Numbered from the stretch's first letter, positions 10,001 through 18,887 are shown. The stretch is DNA of 64,000 nucleotides from Ruegeria marisrubri (GCF_001507595.1 NZ_LQBQ01000012.1:558001-622000); one strand, 5' to 3'. The notes: generated by a model from the letters alone, not told the origin. A program made the numbers and translations.

Positions 10001-10429
10001 GAAATGGCTGGGCAGGGCATTTTCTTCAACACGATCGACAGCAAGATGCGGCTGTCTCCGAACGAGGTCACGGTTCTGAGCGGCAGCGCGGTGGGCCCGT
10101 CGATCGGCCTGTCCTTCGATGGCCGGATCGACACCGAGCAGGGGTGGCTGGACATGCAGGGCGCGATTTCACCGATCTACCTGGTGAACGCGATCGGCAG
10201 CGTGCTGACGCGCAAGGGCGAAGGGGTCTTCGCGTTCAACTACACACTCCAGGGGCCGCTGGACGATCCACAGGTCGCTGTGAACCCGCTGTCGGGCCTG
10301 GCGCCGGTCTTTCTGAGGGATCTGATGCGCGCGCCGCCACCCAACGTGCCCGAAGGCGGATCGGGCATCACTGCGCCGGAGGCACCCGAAAACGAACGTT
10401 CCTTCGAACTCGGCAATGGCGATCGTTAA
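7040..10429 (+). CDS. AsmA-like / DUF3971 protein, large envelope protein
   Basis: This 1129-residue protein has a very basic N-terminus, one membrane helix at about 37-57, and a long beta-rich periplasmic region typical of the AsmA/YhdP/TamB group, including a DUF3971-like middle and an AsmA-like C-terminal part (GMQGAIS-like and LDDPQVAVNPL segments near 1040-1090). Family members are thought to bridge the periplasm and move phospholipid to the outer membrane. The start is uncertain: the frame opens at a TTG (7040), and the first ATG is at 7148, just before the membrane helix. I keep the TTG because the arginine-rich tail before the helix is typical. queA follows after 43 bases. Confidence 0.82.
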   Translation: MKGAGRKFLRRDKLKAKPARDRPVRRSRRRTAGLWAMRGVFILLFLGAVTALMVIGQTMHAPDWLRDRVEARLEQVLGGLQLRFGDVSFVIHEGWRPRLRLQDVTISDAEGRQIAQVSDMRASLAMRPLLRGEVRPKRIFLSGANVFLLRDEEGTVSLTVGTDSAPVNRAPNLAGLIEQSDNLFLSPALSALTAFELDGVTLDYRDLRQGRSWTLDSGRVQVTRSGGDIRVATGFSLLGGRDYVSEIEANYSSTLGSPEARFGITVTDLAAEDIAGQSPALAWLEVLRAPISGALRGSIDEDRALGPLFATLQIGEGVLQPNAETRPIPFESARTYFTYDPSAQALLFDEVSIVSAWGSALAEGRASLEGVEAGALQSLTAQFRLSGIRVNPADVFPEPLELSGAEVDFQMKLAPFRLQLGQMVVEHEGRRLRATGSLTGAADGWDVRVDAGMDRMTPEQLLGYWPEAVAKKPRKWVSENLAEGLLKDLDLALRLRPGEAPNIYADFDFERARIRFARTLPPLVDARGQASLVDRRFSVTAQRGWVVPDQGGAVNAAGTSFIIPDISIKGLTPAIARIRASGSVTAALSLLDRPPLALMTKANQPVDLAEGFARLEGTLALPLKKGLKLEDTEFHFAGSVEDVRSDKLVPGTTVSADRLQLQGDHTQVVLSGYGLFGEVPMTATWRQPVGKKSARSRLTGQIELSPRLMEEIRANLPDGMLTGEGLADVTVDIGGGQEPYLSARSDLVGVGLSVPELGWSKSPDSAGEMAIEVALGEDMQVDDLRITAAGLRANGEITFSDDRQMERISFSSLEVGNWLAVPVDLVARGRPVPDIRVLGGVLDMRGATFGSGGSGGGGAGPLLQVRLDRLQVTDTIAMTGFRGEFTTTGGIQGGFTAQVNGGASVAGEVSPRGGRSAVVLQSSDAGGVVRSAGILNQAHGGDFWLALEPVIGPGHYDAVLKVSNTRIKDAPAMAALLNAISVVGLLDEMAGQGIFFNTIDSKMRLSPNEVTVLSGSAVGPSIGLSFDGRIDTEQGWLDMQGAISPIYLVNAIGSVLTRKGEGVFAFNYTLQGPLDDPQVAVNPLSGLAPVFLRDLMRAPPPNVPEGGSGITAPEAPENERSFELGNGDR

Positions 10430-10472
10430 AGCCGGTGTGGCCGAATCTCTCGGCTCGGGGTAATGCGCGCCC

Positions 10473-11519
10473 ATGAAACTCAGCGATTTCGATTTCGACC
10501 TGCCCGAAGACCTGATCGCCACCCGCCCGGCAAGCCCGCGCTCGTCGGCGCGGTTGTTGGTGGCACAGGGCGATGCGATCACGGATGCCACCGTCATCGA
10601 CCTGCCGGACTGGCTGCGCCCGGGCGACCGGCTGGTTCTCAATGACACCCGCGTGATTCCGGCGCGGCTGAGCGGGCGGCGTCATCGGCAAAGCGCGCAG
10701 GGTCCGGTTTCCGCCGCGATCGAGGCAACCTTGCTGGACCCACAGGCCGACGGCACATGGGCTGCGCTACTCAAGCCGCTGAAAAAGGTGAAAACGGGTG
10801 AAGAGATCGTGTTTTCGGATCAACTGAGCGCGACGCTCGAGCGGGTCGAGGACGGGCAGGCCTATCTGCGCTTCAACCTGTCCGGAGAGGATTTCGACAG
10901 CGCGCTGGAAGCGGCAGGCGCGATGCCGCTGCCACCCTATATCGCGGCCAAACGCCCGGCGGACGAGCGCGACAAAACCGACTATCAAACTATTTGGGCG
11001 CGCCATTCGGGTGCCGTCGCGGCCCCGACCGCCTCTCTGCATTTCGACGAGGCGCTGCTGGCGAAACTGGCCGAGCGCGGTGTCGCGTTCACGCATGTCA
11101 CCCTTCATGTGGGGGCAGGCACGTTCCTGCCGGTCAAGGTCGAGGACGTGACCACCCACAAGATGCATGCCGAGTGGGGGCGGGTGAGCGAGCAGGCCGC
11201 CGAAGAAATCCGCGCGACAAGGGCGGCGGGCGGGCGCGTGATCCCGGTCGGAACCACCGCGCTGCGCCTGATCGAAAGCGCCGCGCGCGGGGGCGAGATC
11301 GAGGCTTGGGAGGGAGAGACCGACATCTTCATCTATCCCGGTTTCGAGTTCCACGTCACCGATGCCCTGATGACGAATTTCCACCTGCCCAAGTCCACGC
11401 TGCTGATGCTGGTGTCGGCCCTGATGGGGCAGGATCGCGTGCGGCGCATCTATGCCCATGCCGTCGCCGAACGGTACCGCTTCTTCTCCTACGGGGACGC
11501 GTCGCTTTTGATCCCCTGA
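10473..11519 (+). CDS. queA: S-adenosylmethionine:tRNA ribosyltransferase-isomerase QueA
   Basis: This 348-residue enzyme transfers and isomerises the ribose of S-adenosylmethionine onto 7-aminomethyl-7-deazaguanine in tRNA, making epoxyqueuosine at the wobble position of GUN anticodons. Diagnostic blocks are RLLVAQGDA near the N-terminus, [26 protein letters not shown] near residues 208-222, and [19 protein letters not shown] near 299-317. Length is normal. It follows the AsmA-like gene by 43 bases and may share its transcript. No other queuosine gene is in the window. Confidence 0.97.
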   Translation: MKLSDFDFDLPEDLIATRPASPRSSARLLVAQGDAITDATVIDLPDWLRPGDRLVLNDTRVIPARLSGRRHRQSAQGPVSAAIEATLLDPQADGTWAALLKPLKKVKTGEEIVFSDQLSATLERVEDGQAYLRFNLSGEDFDSALEAAGAMPLPPYIAAKRPADERDKTDYQTIWARHSGAVAAPTASLHFDEALLAKLAERGVAFTHVTLHVGAGTFLPVKVEDVTTHKMHAEWGRVSEQAAEEIRATRAAGGRVIPVGTTALRLIESAARGGEIEAWEGETDIFIYPGFEFHVTDALMTNFHLPKSTLLMLVSALMGQDRVRRIYAHAVAERYRFFSYGDASLLIP

Positions 11520-11628
11520 ATGGCGCGTTTTCAGGATCGAATCCCTCAAATGTAATGGACAAGCGCGACCAAGCCGGTGTCAGATCGTTTCTGACGCCGA
11601 ATTCTGACACCCGGTTGCGGAGGCCCAT

Positions 11629-12900
11629 ATGCTTCAGGTTCTTTCCAGCGCTTGGGCGCTTCTTCTCGGGATGGGGTTCCTGATGGTGGGCAATGGCCTG
11701 CAGGGGACGCTGCTGGGCGTTCGCGGCGAGATCGAAGGCTTTTCCACCTTCCAGATGTCCTTCGTGATGTCGGCCTATTTCGTGGGCTTTCTGGGTGGGT
11801 CCAAGCTGACCCCGGAAATGATCCGGCGCGTGGGGCATGTGCGGGTCTTCGCGGCTCTGGCGTCGTTCATTTCGGCGGTGATGATCATGTATCCGATGCT
11901 GACCGACCCGATCGCCTGGTCGATCGGGCGGGTCGTGATCGGCTTCTGTTTCTCGGGCGTCTATGTGACCGCCGAGAGCTGGCTGAACAACGCGGCCAGC
12001 AACGAGAACCGGGGGCAGGCCCTGTCGCTCTACATGATCGTGCAGATGATGGGGATCGTGAGCGCGCAGGCGTTGATGCTGGTCGGAGATCCCGCAGGTT
12101 ATGAAACCTTCGTGATCGCCTCGATTCTTGTTTCGGTGTCCTTCGCACCGATCCTGCTGTCGATCTCACCAACCCCTGCCTTCGACACCACCCAGCCGAT
12201 GTCGCTGAAAGAGTTGATGAACACCTCGCCCCTGGGTTGCGTCGGCATGTTCCTGCTGGGCGGCATTTTTTCGGCGCAGTTCGGCATGAGCGCGGTCTAT
12301 GGCGCGAAGGCCGGACTGTCTCTGAAAGAGCTGTCGCTGTTCGTTGCGACTTTTTATGTCGGCGCATTGCTTCTGCAATATCCGATCGGATGGTTGTCGG
12401 ACCGCATGGATCGGCGAATCCTGATCCTGTTGGTGTCGGTCCTCGGTGGTGCGGGCGCCCTGATGGGCATGGTCGTGGGGTGGAAATACGAGTTTCTTTT
12501 GATCGCGGCCTTTGCCATCGGCGGAATGTCGAACCCCCTCTATTCGCTGCTGATTGCCTATACCAACGACTATCTTGATCACGAAGACATGGCCGCGGCG
12601 TCGGGCGGGTTGATCTTCATCAACGGGTTGGGCGCGATCGCAGGGCCGCTGGTTACTGGCTGGTTGATGGGAGATGAGATTTTCGGCCCGGCGGGATTTT
12701 TCCTTATTATTGCGGCACTTCTGCTGGTTTTGGCGGTTTATGCGCTCTACCGGATGACCCAGCGCGCGTCGATCCCGGTGGACGAAACCGGGCACATGTC
12801 GCCGATTTATCCCACGGTATCTCCTGTAGCGGTCGAGGTCGCGCAGGAATACGTCATCGAGACCGAGCAGGAAGAGCAGGAAGCTCAAGATGTCGTGTAG
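11629..12900 (+). CDS. major facilitator superfamily transporter
   Basis: This is a 423-residue inner-membrane transporter with about 12 hydrophobic spans. The two MFS half repeats are visible, with the family motif GWLSDRMDRRILILL between spans near residues 256-270. The last 35 residues form an acidic cytoplasmic tail (VIETEQEEQEAQDVV). The start has a clear GGAGG site. The overall look is of the YcaD/unknown-substrate MFS group rather than a drug-resistance or sugar porter, but the substrate cannot be read. It stands alone between queA and the DUF924 gene. Confidence 0.88.
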   Translation: MLQVLSSAWALLLGMGFLMVGNGLQGTLLGVRGEIEGFSTFQMSFVMSAYFVGFLGGSKLTPEMIRRVGHVRVFAALASFISAVMIMYPMLTDPIAWSIGRVVIGFCFSGVYVTAESWLNNAASNENRGQALSLYMIVQMMGIVSAQALMLVGDPAGYETFVIASILVSVSFAPILLSISPTPAFDTTQPMSLKELMNTSPLGCVGMFLLGGIFSAQFGMSAVYGAKAGLSLKELSLFVATFYVGALLLQYPIGWLSDRMDRRILILLVSVLGGAGALMGMVVGWKYEFLLIAAFAIGGMSNPLYSLLIAYTNDYLDHEDMAAASGGLIFINGLGAIAGPLVTGWLMGDEIFGPAGFFLIIAALLLVLAVYALYRMTQRASIPVDETGHMSPIYPTVSPVAVEVAQEYVIETEQEEQEAQDVV

Positions 12901-13010
12901 AGGTTAATTTTATGTCGCCAATGTAGTAAGATGTTACTGTTATAGATCTTAAAATCGGATTTTAATGACGTTACGTCCCTTGGGGGGGAGTTTAGACGGA
13001 GTAAAGGACA

Positions 13011-13589
13011 ATGGTTGGTCCTGAAGAAGTATTGAGTTTCTGGTTGGAAGAAGTCGGTCCCGAGGGCTGGTATCTGCAGGACGAAGAACTGGACGCGCAG
13101 ATCCGCAATCGTTTCCTGAGAACCTGGGAAGCTGCTCGTGAAGGCAAGTTGTCGCTCTGGTTGACCTGCCCGAGCGGATCGCTTGCCTACATCATCCTGA
13201 CGGATCAGTTCCCGCGCAACATGTTCCGGGGCGACGCACGCGCCTTCGAGACGGATCGCGCGGCGCTGGCGGCGGCGAAGCGGGCGGTGGACCGGGGCTG
13301 GGATCTCAAGATCGACGAACCGGCGCGGCAGTTCTTCTATCTGCCGATGATGCATTCGGAAAATCTGTGCGACCAGGAGCGCTGCGTGCGTCTGATGTGC
13401 CAGAGGATGCCGAATTCCGGCGCCGGCAATCTGCTGCATGCGCGGGCGCATCGCGAGGTGATCCGCAAGTTCGGCCGGTTCCCGTACCGAAACGAGGCGT
13501 TGCGCCGCGAGATGACCGAGCAGGAAGCGGACTACGTCAGCGGTGGCGGCTACGGTCAGACCGTTCGTGAAATGCAGGCCGCCGGCTAG
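13011..13589 (+). CDS. DUF924 family protein
   Basis: This 192-residue protein matches DUF924, an alpha-helical, TPR-like family of unknown role. Family blocks visible are VLSFWLEE near the N-terminus, LTDQFPRNMFRG near 62-73, FFYLPMMHSE near 108-117, and AHREVIRKFGRFPYRN near 146-161. The start has an AAAGGA ribosome site. It ends four bases into the convergent coiled-coil membrane gene, so the two stop codons overlap. No biochemical function can be assigned. Confidence 0.86.
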   Translation: MVGPEEVLSFWLEEVGPEGWYLQDEELDAQIRNRFLRTWEAAREGKLSLWLTCPSGSLAYIILTDQFPRNMFRGDARAFETDRAALAAAKRAVDRGWDLKIDEPARQFFYLPMMHSENLCDQERCVRLMCQRMPNSGAGNLLHARAHREVIRKFGRFPYRNEALRREMTEQEADYVSGGGYGQTVREMQAAG

Positions 13590-14023
13590 GACGTCGGCGT
13601 ACAGCCCCGGATTTCCATGACGCTATCGGCGATGGCGTCGGTCGAAGTTTCGATGGCGTGCTCGATCAGTTTTTCCGGCGCCTCTGACAGGTCAGAGATG
13701 CCTGCCTGCGCCGTTTCGAGCCTCTGCTCGGCAGCCTCCAAGCGCGTCAGGATCGCCTGAATGCGCTGCTGCGAAGCTTCGGACAACTGCTCGCCTTTCT
13801 CTTGCAGCGCATCGCCGAGATCACTTCTCATCGCTTGCAACTCGCTGCGCAACCCGGCCGCTTCGTCGCGCAACGGCGCAACAAGTTCCAGGTTCTGGGC
13901 GAAAGTGGCGGCCAGCCCGTCTACGGTCGAGGCTACTTTCCAGGCCAGAAACAGACATAAAGCCATCAGCAGCAGCGTGGCGTTCAAGAGGGCAAGCAGA
14001 AGATCCTTGAGCGTTCTGGCCAT
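13586..14023 (-). CDS. small membrane-anchored coiled-coil protein, function unknown
   Basis: This 145-residue protein has one N-terminal membrane helix (about residues 8-30, LLLALLNATLLLMALCLFLA) followed by a long heptad-rich helix (about 45-125) with many Glu, Gln and Leu residues. The pattern suggests a membrane-tethered coiled coil that forms oligomers. I do not recognise a named family. It is transcribed towards the DUF924 gene, with stop codons overlapping, and away from lpdA, whose 225-base upstream region it shares. Codon use looks like the neighbours, so I take it as a real gene. Confidence 0.72.
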   Translation of the reverse strand: MARTLKDLLLALLNATLLLMALCLFLAWKVASTVDGLAATFAQNLELVAPLRDEAAGLRSELQAMRSDLGDALQEKGEQLSEASQQRIQAILTRLEAAEQRLETAQAGISDLSEAPEKLIEHAIETSTDAIADSVMEIRGCTPTS

Positions 14024-14198
14024 GGCAAGTCTTTCAATTCATTGATGCGAAACAGGATATCTTACGCCGAAAGGGCGGCGATGCCATAGTTTTAGACATT
14101 CCCTCGGGTCGCGTATAGGCTGAAACCCGCGCAAAGTCCGCTGTATTACCTGGCGTCAAATTTGTCGCGGAACGCCGTGGTTGATGCGCGGAAGGAGT

Positions 14199-14216
14199 TA
14201 GTTTAATGGTAAACTA
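14199..14216. promoter_or_regulatory. perfect dyad upstream of lpdA
   Basis: TAGTTTA and TAAACTA are perfect inverted arms around ATGG, 33 bases before the lpdA start codon. It could be an operator or a small leader-RNA hairpin. The surrounding bases also resemble the D-arm of a glycine tRNA, but the rest of a tRNA is missing. Confidence 0.4.
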
Positions 14217-14248
14217 GTTTTCCAATCCACCGGCGCCGAGGGGTACTC

Positions 14249-15643
14249 ATGGCTGCACAATCCTTTGATCTGATCGTTATCGGCGCGGGCCCCGGCGGCT
14301 ATGTCGCCGCCATTCGCGGGGCGCAGCTGGGCCTCAGGACGGCAGTGGTCGAGCGCGAGCATCTGGGCGGCATCTGCCTGAACTGGGGCTGCATCCCGAC
14401 CAAGGCGCTGCTGAGGTCCTCCGAGGTGTTCCATCTGATGGAACGCGCCAAGGAATTCGGCCTCAGCGCGGACAAGATCGGCTACGATCTGGATGCAGTG
14501 GTCAAGCGCTCGCGCGGGGTAGCGAAGCAACTGGCCAGCGGTGTCGGGCATCTGCTGAAAAAGAACAAGGTCACCGTGGTGATGGGCGAGGCGACGATCC
14601 CCGCCAAGGGCAAGGTCAGTGTCAAGACGGACAAGGGTACCGAGGAACTCACGGCCAAGAACATCATCCTGGCCACCGGTGCACGCGCACGCGAGCTGCC
14701 CGGTCTCGAGGCCGACGGAGACCTGGTCTGGACCTACAAGCACGCGCTGCAGCCCCCTCGGATGCCCAAGAAGCTGCTGGTCATCGGTTCGGGCGCGATC
14801 GGCATCGAGTTTGCCAGCTTCTACAACACGTTGGGTGCGGACACGACCGTTGTCGAGGTCATGGACCGGGTCCTGCCGGTCGAAGATGCTGAAATCAGCG
14901 CCTTTGCCAAGAAAGCGTTCGTCAAGCAGGGCATGAAGATCATGGAGAAGTCCATGGTCAAGCAGCTGGACCGTGGCAAGGGCAAGGTGACGGCCCATAT
15001 CGAGACCGGCGGCAAGGTCGAAAAGCTTGAGTTCGACACGGTGATCTCGGCCGTGGGCATCGTCGGCAATGTGGAGAACCTCGGGCTCGAAGCTCTGGGA
15101 GTCAAGATCGACCGCAGCCATGTCGTTACAGATGAATTCTGCCGCACCGGTGTCGATGGTCTCTATGCCATCGGCGACATCGCCGGTGCGCCCTGGCTGG
15201 CACACAAGGCCAGCCACGAAGGCGTCATGGTCGCCGAGCTGATTGCGGGCAAGCACGCACACCCGGTCAAGCCCGAAAGCATCGCCGGCTGCACCTATTG
15301 CCACCCGCAGGTGGCCTCGGTCGGCTATACGGAAGCCAAGGCAAGGGAACTGGGCCATGAGGTCAAGGTCGGCCGCTTCCCCTTCATTGGCAACGGCAAG
15401 GCGATTGCCTTGGGTGAGCCGGAAGGCATGATCAAGACGGTCTTCGATGCCAAAACGGGCGAGTTGCTGGGAGCTCATATGGTGGGCGCCGAGGTGACCG
15501 AGTTGATACAAGGCTATGTGGTGGGCCGCCAGTTGGAAACCACCGAGGAAGACCTCATGAATACAGTCTTCCCGCATCCGACCTTGTCCGAAATGATGCA
15601 TGAGAGTGTATTGGACGCATATGGCCGCGTCATACACATGTAA
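14249..15643 (+). CDS. lpdA: dihydrolipoyl dehydrogenase (E3)
   Basis: This 464-residue FAD enzyme reoxidises dihydrolipoamide for the pyruvate, 2-oxoglutarate or branched-chain oxo-acid dehydrogenase complexes. It has the FAD-binding GAGPGG at 12-17, the redox disulfide in GGICLNWGCIPTK (Cys43 and Cys48), an NAD-binding GSGAIG near 177-182, and the C-terminal His-Glu pair (HPTLSEMMHE, about His443 and Glu448). Roseobacters usually carry several copies. This one is not next to any E1 or E2 gene, so its complex cannot be told from context. The start has a GAGGGG ribosome site. It is convergent with the M20 peptidase gene. Confidence 0.96.
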   Translation: MAAQSFDLIVIGAGPGGYVAAIRGAQLGLRTAVVEREHLGGICLNWGCIPTKALLRSSEVFHLMERAKEFGLSADKIGYDLDAVVKRSRGVAKQLASGVGHLLKKNKVTVVMGEATIPAKGKVSVKTDKGTEELTAKNIILATGARARELPGLEADGDLVWTYKHALQPPRMPKKLLVIGSGAIGIEFASFYNTLGADTTVVEVMDRVLPVEDAEISAFAKKAFVKQGMKIMEKSMVKQLDRGKGKVTAHIETGGKVEKLEFDTVISAVGIVGNVENLGLEALGVKIDRSHVVTDEFCRTGVDGLYAIGDIAGAPWLAHKASHEGVMVAELIAGKHAHPVKPESIAGCTYCHPQVASVGYTEAKARELGHEVKVGRFPFIGNGKAIALGEPEGMIKTVFDAKTGELLGAHMVGAEVTELIQGYVVGRQLETTEEDLMNTVFPHPTLSEMMHESVLDAYGRVIHM

Positions 15644-15673
15644 GCGCGTATCACATATTGGCTGATCGCGGGC

Positions 15674-15791
15674 GGGGGCTCTGCCCCCACCGCGCTGCGC
15701 GCGGCTCCCCCGGGATATTTTGGGCCAGATGAAGTGCGGACGTGTCCTTCATCTGGCTGCAAATATCCCGGAGCGCGAGGCAGAGCCTCGC
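15674..15791. repeat. intergenic palindromic repeat, two units head to head
   Basis: Two inverted 24-base arms (15711-15734 and 15747-15770, 21 of 24 matching) share the core CTTCATCTGG with AAATATCCCG. Each arm is flanked on its outer side by a GC hairpin (GGGGGC/GCCCCC at 15674-15688, GCGAGGC/GCCTCGC at 15775-15791). It sits between convergent lpdA and the M20 peptidase gene, so it may act as a two-way terminator. A third unit lies at 54203. Confidence 0.75.
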
Positions 15792-15803
15792 AAAATACTC
15801 TGA

Positions 15804-17189
15804 TCAGCGGGTCAGAGCATCCAGAATCCGGGCCCAGGATCGGATGCCTTTGTGGAAGCTTTTCACGTCGTATTTTTCGTTGGGCGAGTGGATCGCGTCG
15901 TCATCGTTGGCAAAGCCGACCAGCATGGAATCCAACCCCAACACGGTAGTGAAGTAACCCACGACCGGGATCGAACCGCCCATGCCGGTGAATACTGCCT
16001 CGCGGTTCCATTCGTCGGACAGCGCGCCCCGCGCGGCCTCGAATTCCGGGCGGTCCAGGTTCATCACGGATGCGGGTGAGCCTTCCAAGTCATTGTCCCA
16101 TACGACCTTGGCGTCCGGTGACAGGCGGTCCTCGACGTGCTTGCGGATCTTGTCCCGCAGTTTGTCGGGGTCCATGTCGCCGACCAGTCGGCAGGTGATC
16201 TTGCAATGGGCTTCGCTGGGGATCACCGTCTTTGAGCCGGCACCGTTGTAGCCGCCCCACAGCCCGTTGATTTCCAGCGTCGGCCGGGCCCATTGCTGTT
16301 CGAGCGTGGAGTAGCCCTTTTCGCCATGCGGCTGTGTGTAGCCGACGGAATTGAGGTATTCGGCTTCGTCGAAACCGCAGTTTTCCCATTGCCGCAGCTG
16401 GTCGGCGGGAACCTCGTGCACGCCCTCGTAGAATCCTTCGACGGCCACGCGGCCGGTCTCATCGTCATAGAACGAGGCGACGATACGGGACATCTCGCGC
16501 AGCGGGTTCAGGCCGGGGCCGCCGTAGTGGCCCGAATGCAGGTCGATCCGCGGACCGATGATGGTGAACTCGTCCTTGAGCATGCCACGCAGCTGCGACG
16601 CGATCGACGGCACGCCGCGCGATACCATCGACGTGTCGCAGACCAGCGCCAGGTCGGCCTTCAACTCGTCTTTGTGGGCCTCGAGGAACGGGACCAGCGA
16701 GGGGGAACCGGATTCCTCTTCACCCTCGAAGAAGAAGGTGATCCGGCAGGGCAGTTTGCCATGCACGGCCTTCCAGGCGCGGCAGGCCTCGACGAAGGTC
16801 ATCAGCTGCCCCTTGTCGTCGGACGCACCGCGGCCACGGATGACCTGACCGTTTTCGGTCTCTTCGAGAGCCGGATCGAAGGGGTCGCGGTTCCACAGTT
16901 CCAGCGGGTCGACGGGCTGGACGTCGTAGTGGCCATAGAACAGCAGATGCGGTGCGTCGGCGTCCTCGCCAACACGGCCAACGACCATGGGGTGGCCGGG
17001 GGTCGGGCGTTTCTCTGCAGAAATCCCCATGCTTTGAAGGTCGGCGACCAGCCAGTCGGCGGCGTTGTCCACGTTCTCCTTGTAGGCCGGGTCGGTCGAG
17101 ATCGAAGGAATTCGCAGAAACTCCATCAACCTGTCAATGGCGGTGGGAAGACCGCTGTCGATCTTGTTCAGAACGGCGTCGAGTGACAT
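15804..17189 (-). CDS. M20 family dipeptidase / metallopeptidase
   Basis: This 461-residue enzyme belongs to the M20 zinc peptidases, cytosolic enzymes that cleave dipeptides or related amides. The metal site is complete: YGHYDVQP with His87 and Asp89, GASDDKG with Asp124, and EGEEESGS with Glu157 as likely catalytic base and Glu158 as ligand. The dimerisation domain is inserted at about 210-320 (LHSGHYGG start), and a final HSPNEK block lies near residue 438. No signal peptide is seen. It is a single gene divergent from hemA, with 344 bases between. The substrate is not readable; the family also includes acetylornithine deacetylases, but the sequence looks like the carnosinase/dipeptidase branch. 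Confidence 0.92.
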   Translation of the reverse strand: MSLDAVLNKIDSGLPTAIDRLMEFLRIPSISTDPAYKENVDNAADWLVADLQSMGISAEKRPTPGHPMVVGRVGEDADAPHLLFYGHYDVQPVDPLELWNRDPFDPALEETENGQVIRGRGASDDKGQLMTFVEACRAWKAVHGKLPCRITFFFEGEEESGSPSLVPFLEAHKDELKADLALVCDTSMVSRGVPSIASQLRGMLKDEFTIIGPRIDLHSGHYGGPGLNPLREMSRIVASFYDDETGRVAVEGFYEGVHEVPADQLRQWENCGFDEAEYLNSVGYTQPHGEKGYSTLEQQWARPTLEINGLWGGYNGAGSKTVIPSEAHCKITCRLVGDMDPDKLRDKIRKHVEDRLSPDAKVVWDNDLEGSPASVMNLDRPEFEAARGALSDEWNREAVFTGMGGSIPVVGYFTTVLGLDSMLVGFANDDDAIHSPNEKYDVKSFHKGIRSWARILDALTR

Positions 17190-17374
17190 TGGGGGCTCCT
17201 GAGTGGGTCTGGGTTTCTCGCGAAACCTATCAGCGGCGGCGGGACAGTCCAGTGTGCCCGGGCAAGAAAAAGTGATATTATCGGAAACAACTGCCGCGAC
17301 GTGATGCGCCCTGCGTCGTTTACTCGCGTCCGTTGGCCGGAACTATGCTTGAGGGGCGGTGCCTAAATAGATAT

Positions 17375-17388
17375 TTGATGCAAATCAA
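17375..17388. promoter_or_regulatory. FNR/FnrL-type binding site upstream of hemA
   Basis: TTGATGCAAATCAA is a perfect match to the FNR consensus TTGAT-N4-ATCAA. It lies 145 bases before the hemA start. In Rhodobacter, hemA is known to be controlled by FnrL under low oxygen, so the same control is likely here. Confidence 0.8.
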
Positions 17389-17455
17389 TGCCGCCGCGTC
17401 GGGCGTGGATATAGGCAGTTGATCTGAAGGCACACAGAAGTTATTCATTCAGGAA

Positions 17456-17471
17456 TGTGAATTTATTCACA
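17456..17471. promoter_or_regulatory. CRP-type dyad upstream of hemA
   Basis: TGTGAATTTATTCACA is a perfect palindrome and fits the CRP consensus TGTGA-N6-TCACA. It lies 62 bases before the hemA start codon, close enough to affect a promoter. Which CRP/FNR-family protein binds it cannot be read. Confidence 0.6.
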
Positions 17472-17533
17472 TCGACGAATGGGGTCCTGCCGCCGCAGGG
17501 AAAGATGGCGGAGGGACGATAAAGGAGGACCCG

Positions 17534-18757
17534 GTGGACTACACTGCTCAGCTCGATTCCGCGATTGCCAAGCTGCATGAAGAAGGACGTTACCGGACCT
17601 TCATCGATATCGAACGCCGCAAGGGGCATTTCCCGCATGCAGTCTGGACCCAGCCAGACGGAACCGAACGGGATATCACCGTATGGTGCGGCAACGACTA
17701 TCTGGGCATGGGCCAGCACCCGTTGGTGCTCGAGGCCATGCATGAGGCGATCGAGGCGGCTGGGGCAGGATCGGGCGGCACCCGCAACATCTCGGGCACG
17801 ACCATCTATCACAAGCGGCTCGAGGCCGAACTGGCCGACCTGCACGGCAAAGAGGCTGCGCTGCTGTTCACCAGCGCCTATATCGCCAATGACGCCACGC
17901 TCAGCACGCTGCCCAAGCTGTTTCCGGGGCTGATCATCTATTCCGACGAGTTGAACCACGCTTCGATGATCGAAGGCGTGCGCCGCAACGGGGGCGCCAA
18001 GCGCATCTTCCGCCACAATGACGTGGCCCACCTGCGCGAACTGCTGCAGGCTGACGACCCGGCCGCGCCCAAGCTGATCGCCTTTGAATCGGTCTATTCG
18101 ATGGATGGCGATTTCGGCCCGATCGAGGAGATCTGTGACTTGGCCGACGAATTCGGCGCACTGACCTATATCGACGAGGTGCACGCGGTCGGCATGTACG
18201 GCCCTCGCGGTGGCGGCGTGACCGAGCGTGACCGTCTGGCGCACCGGATCGACATCATCAACGGCACGCTGGCCAAGGCCTATGGCGTGATGGGCGGCTA
18301 TATCGCGGCCAGCGCGAAAATGTGTGATGCAGTGCGCTCTTATGCGCCGGGCTTCATCTTCACCACCTCGCTGCCGCCGGCGGTTGCGGCGGGGGCGGCG
18401 GCCTCGGTCGCCTTCCTCAAGCGCGCGCCGGAGCTGCGCGAGCAGCATCAGACACAGGCCAGCATCCTCAAACTGCGCCTGAAAGGGCTGGGCTTGCCGC
18501 TGATCGATCACGGCAGCCACATCGTGCCGGTGATCGTGGGCGACCCGGTGCACACCAAAAAGTTGAGCGACATGCTGCTGGAAAACTACGGCATCTATGT
18601 CCAGCCGATCAATTTCCCGACCGTTCCGCGCGGAACCGAACGCCTGCGGTTCACTCCGTCGCCCGTCCACGGACCGGACGAGATGAACCGCCTGGTCCAG
18701 GCGATGGACGAACTTTGGTCACATTGTGCGCTGAATCGCGCCGAACTTGCGGGGTAA
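17534..18757 (+). CDS. hemA: 5-aminolevulinate synthase
   Basis: This 407-residue PLP enzyme condenses glycine and succinyl-CoA to 5-aminolevulinate, the first step of tetrapyrrole synthesis by the alphaproteobacterial C4 route. Key residues are visible: His142 (NHASMIEG), Asp214 and His217 (IDEVHAVG), and the PLP lysine Lys248 (TLAKAYG), the same number as in the Rhodobacter enzyme. Translation starts at GTG, supported by AAAGGAGG eight bases upstream. A perfect FNR-type box and a CRP-type dyad upstream suggest control by oxygen and perhaps carbon state. It stands apart from other heme genes. Confidence 0.97.
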   Translation: MDYTAQLDSAIAKLHEEGRYRTFIDIERRKGHFPHAVWTQPDGTERDITVWCGNDYLGMGQHPLVLEAMHEAIEAAGAGSGGTRNISGTTIYHKRLEAELADLHGKEAALLFTSAYIANDATLSTLPKLFPGLIIYSDELNHASMIEGVRRNGGAKRIFRHNDVAHLRELLQADDPAAPKLIAFESVYSMDGDFGPIEEICDLADEFGALTYIDEVHAVGMYGPRGGGVTERDRLAHRIDIINGTLAKAYGVMGGYIAASAKMCDAVRSYAPGFIFTTSLPPAVAAGAAASVAFLKRAPELREQHQTQASILKLRLKGLGLPLIDHGSHIVPVIVGDPVHTKKLSDMLLENYGIYVQPINFPTVPRGTERLRFTPSPVHGPDEMNRLVQAMDELWSHCALNRAELAG

Positions 18758-18887
18758 CGTAAGGCCTTGGTGTGCAACTCGCTTGCAGCGTGTTAAGCTT
18801 TTTCTAACAAAAGAGGCGGGCGAGTCGGGAATGAAACGATTCGCCGCATCGCGGAACACACGCGGCGGGCAGAATGGGACGGCAGGC

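Larger units (their letters stand above)
17190..17533. other. 344-base divergent intergenic region (M20 peptidase / hemA)
   Basis: This stretch contains no supported gene. It holds the FNR-type box and the CRP-type dyad listed separately, and must carry the promoters of the M20 peptidase gene and hemA. Confidence 0.7.

Noticed and set aside
14190..14250. A tRNA-Gly-like sequence
   Set aside because: Only a D-arm-like dyad and a TTTCCAA loop resemble tRNA. The anticodon stem does not pair, and no T-arm or acceptor stem is present.
17456..17471. The hemA dyad as a PpsR/CrtJ site
   Set aside because: The consensus is TGT-N12-ACA, while the spacing here is TGT-N10-ACA. The CRP form TGTGA-N6-TCACA fits exactly.
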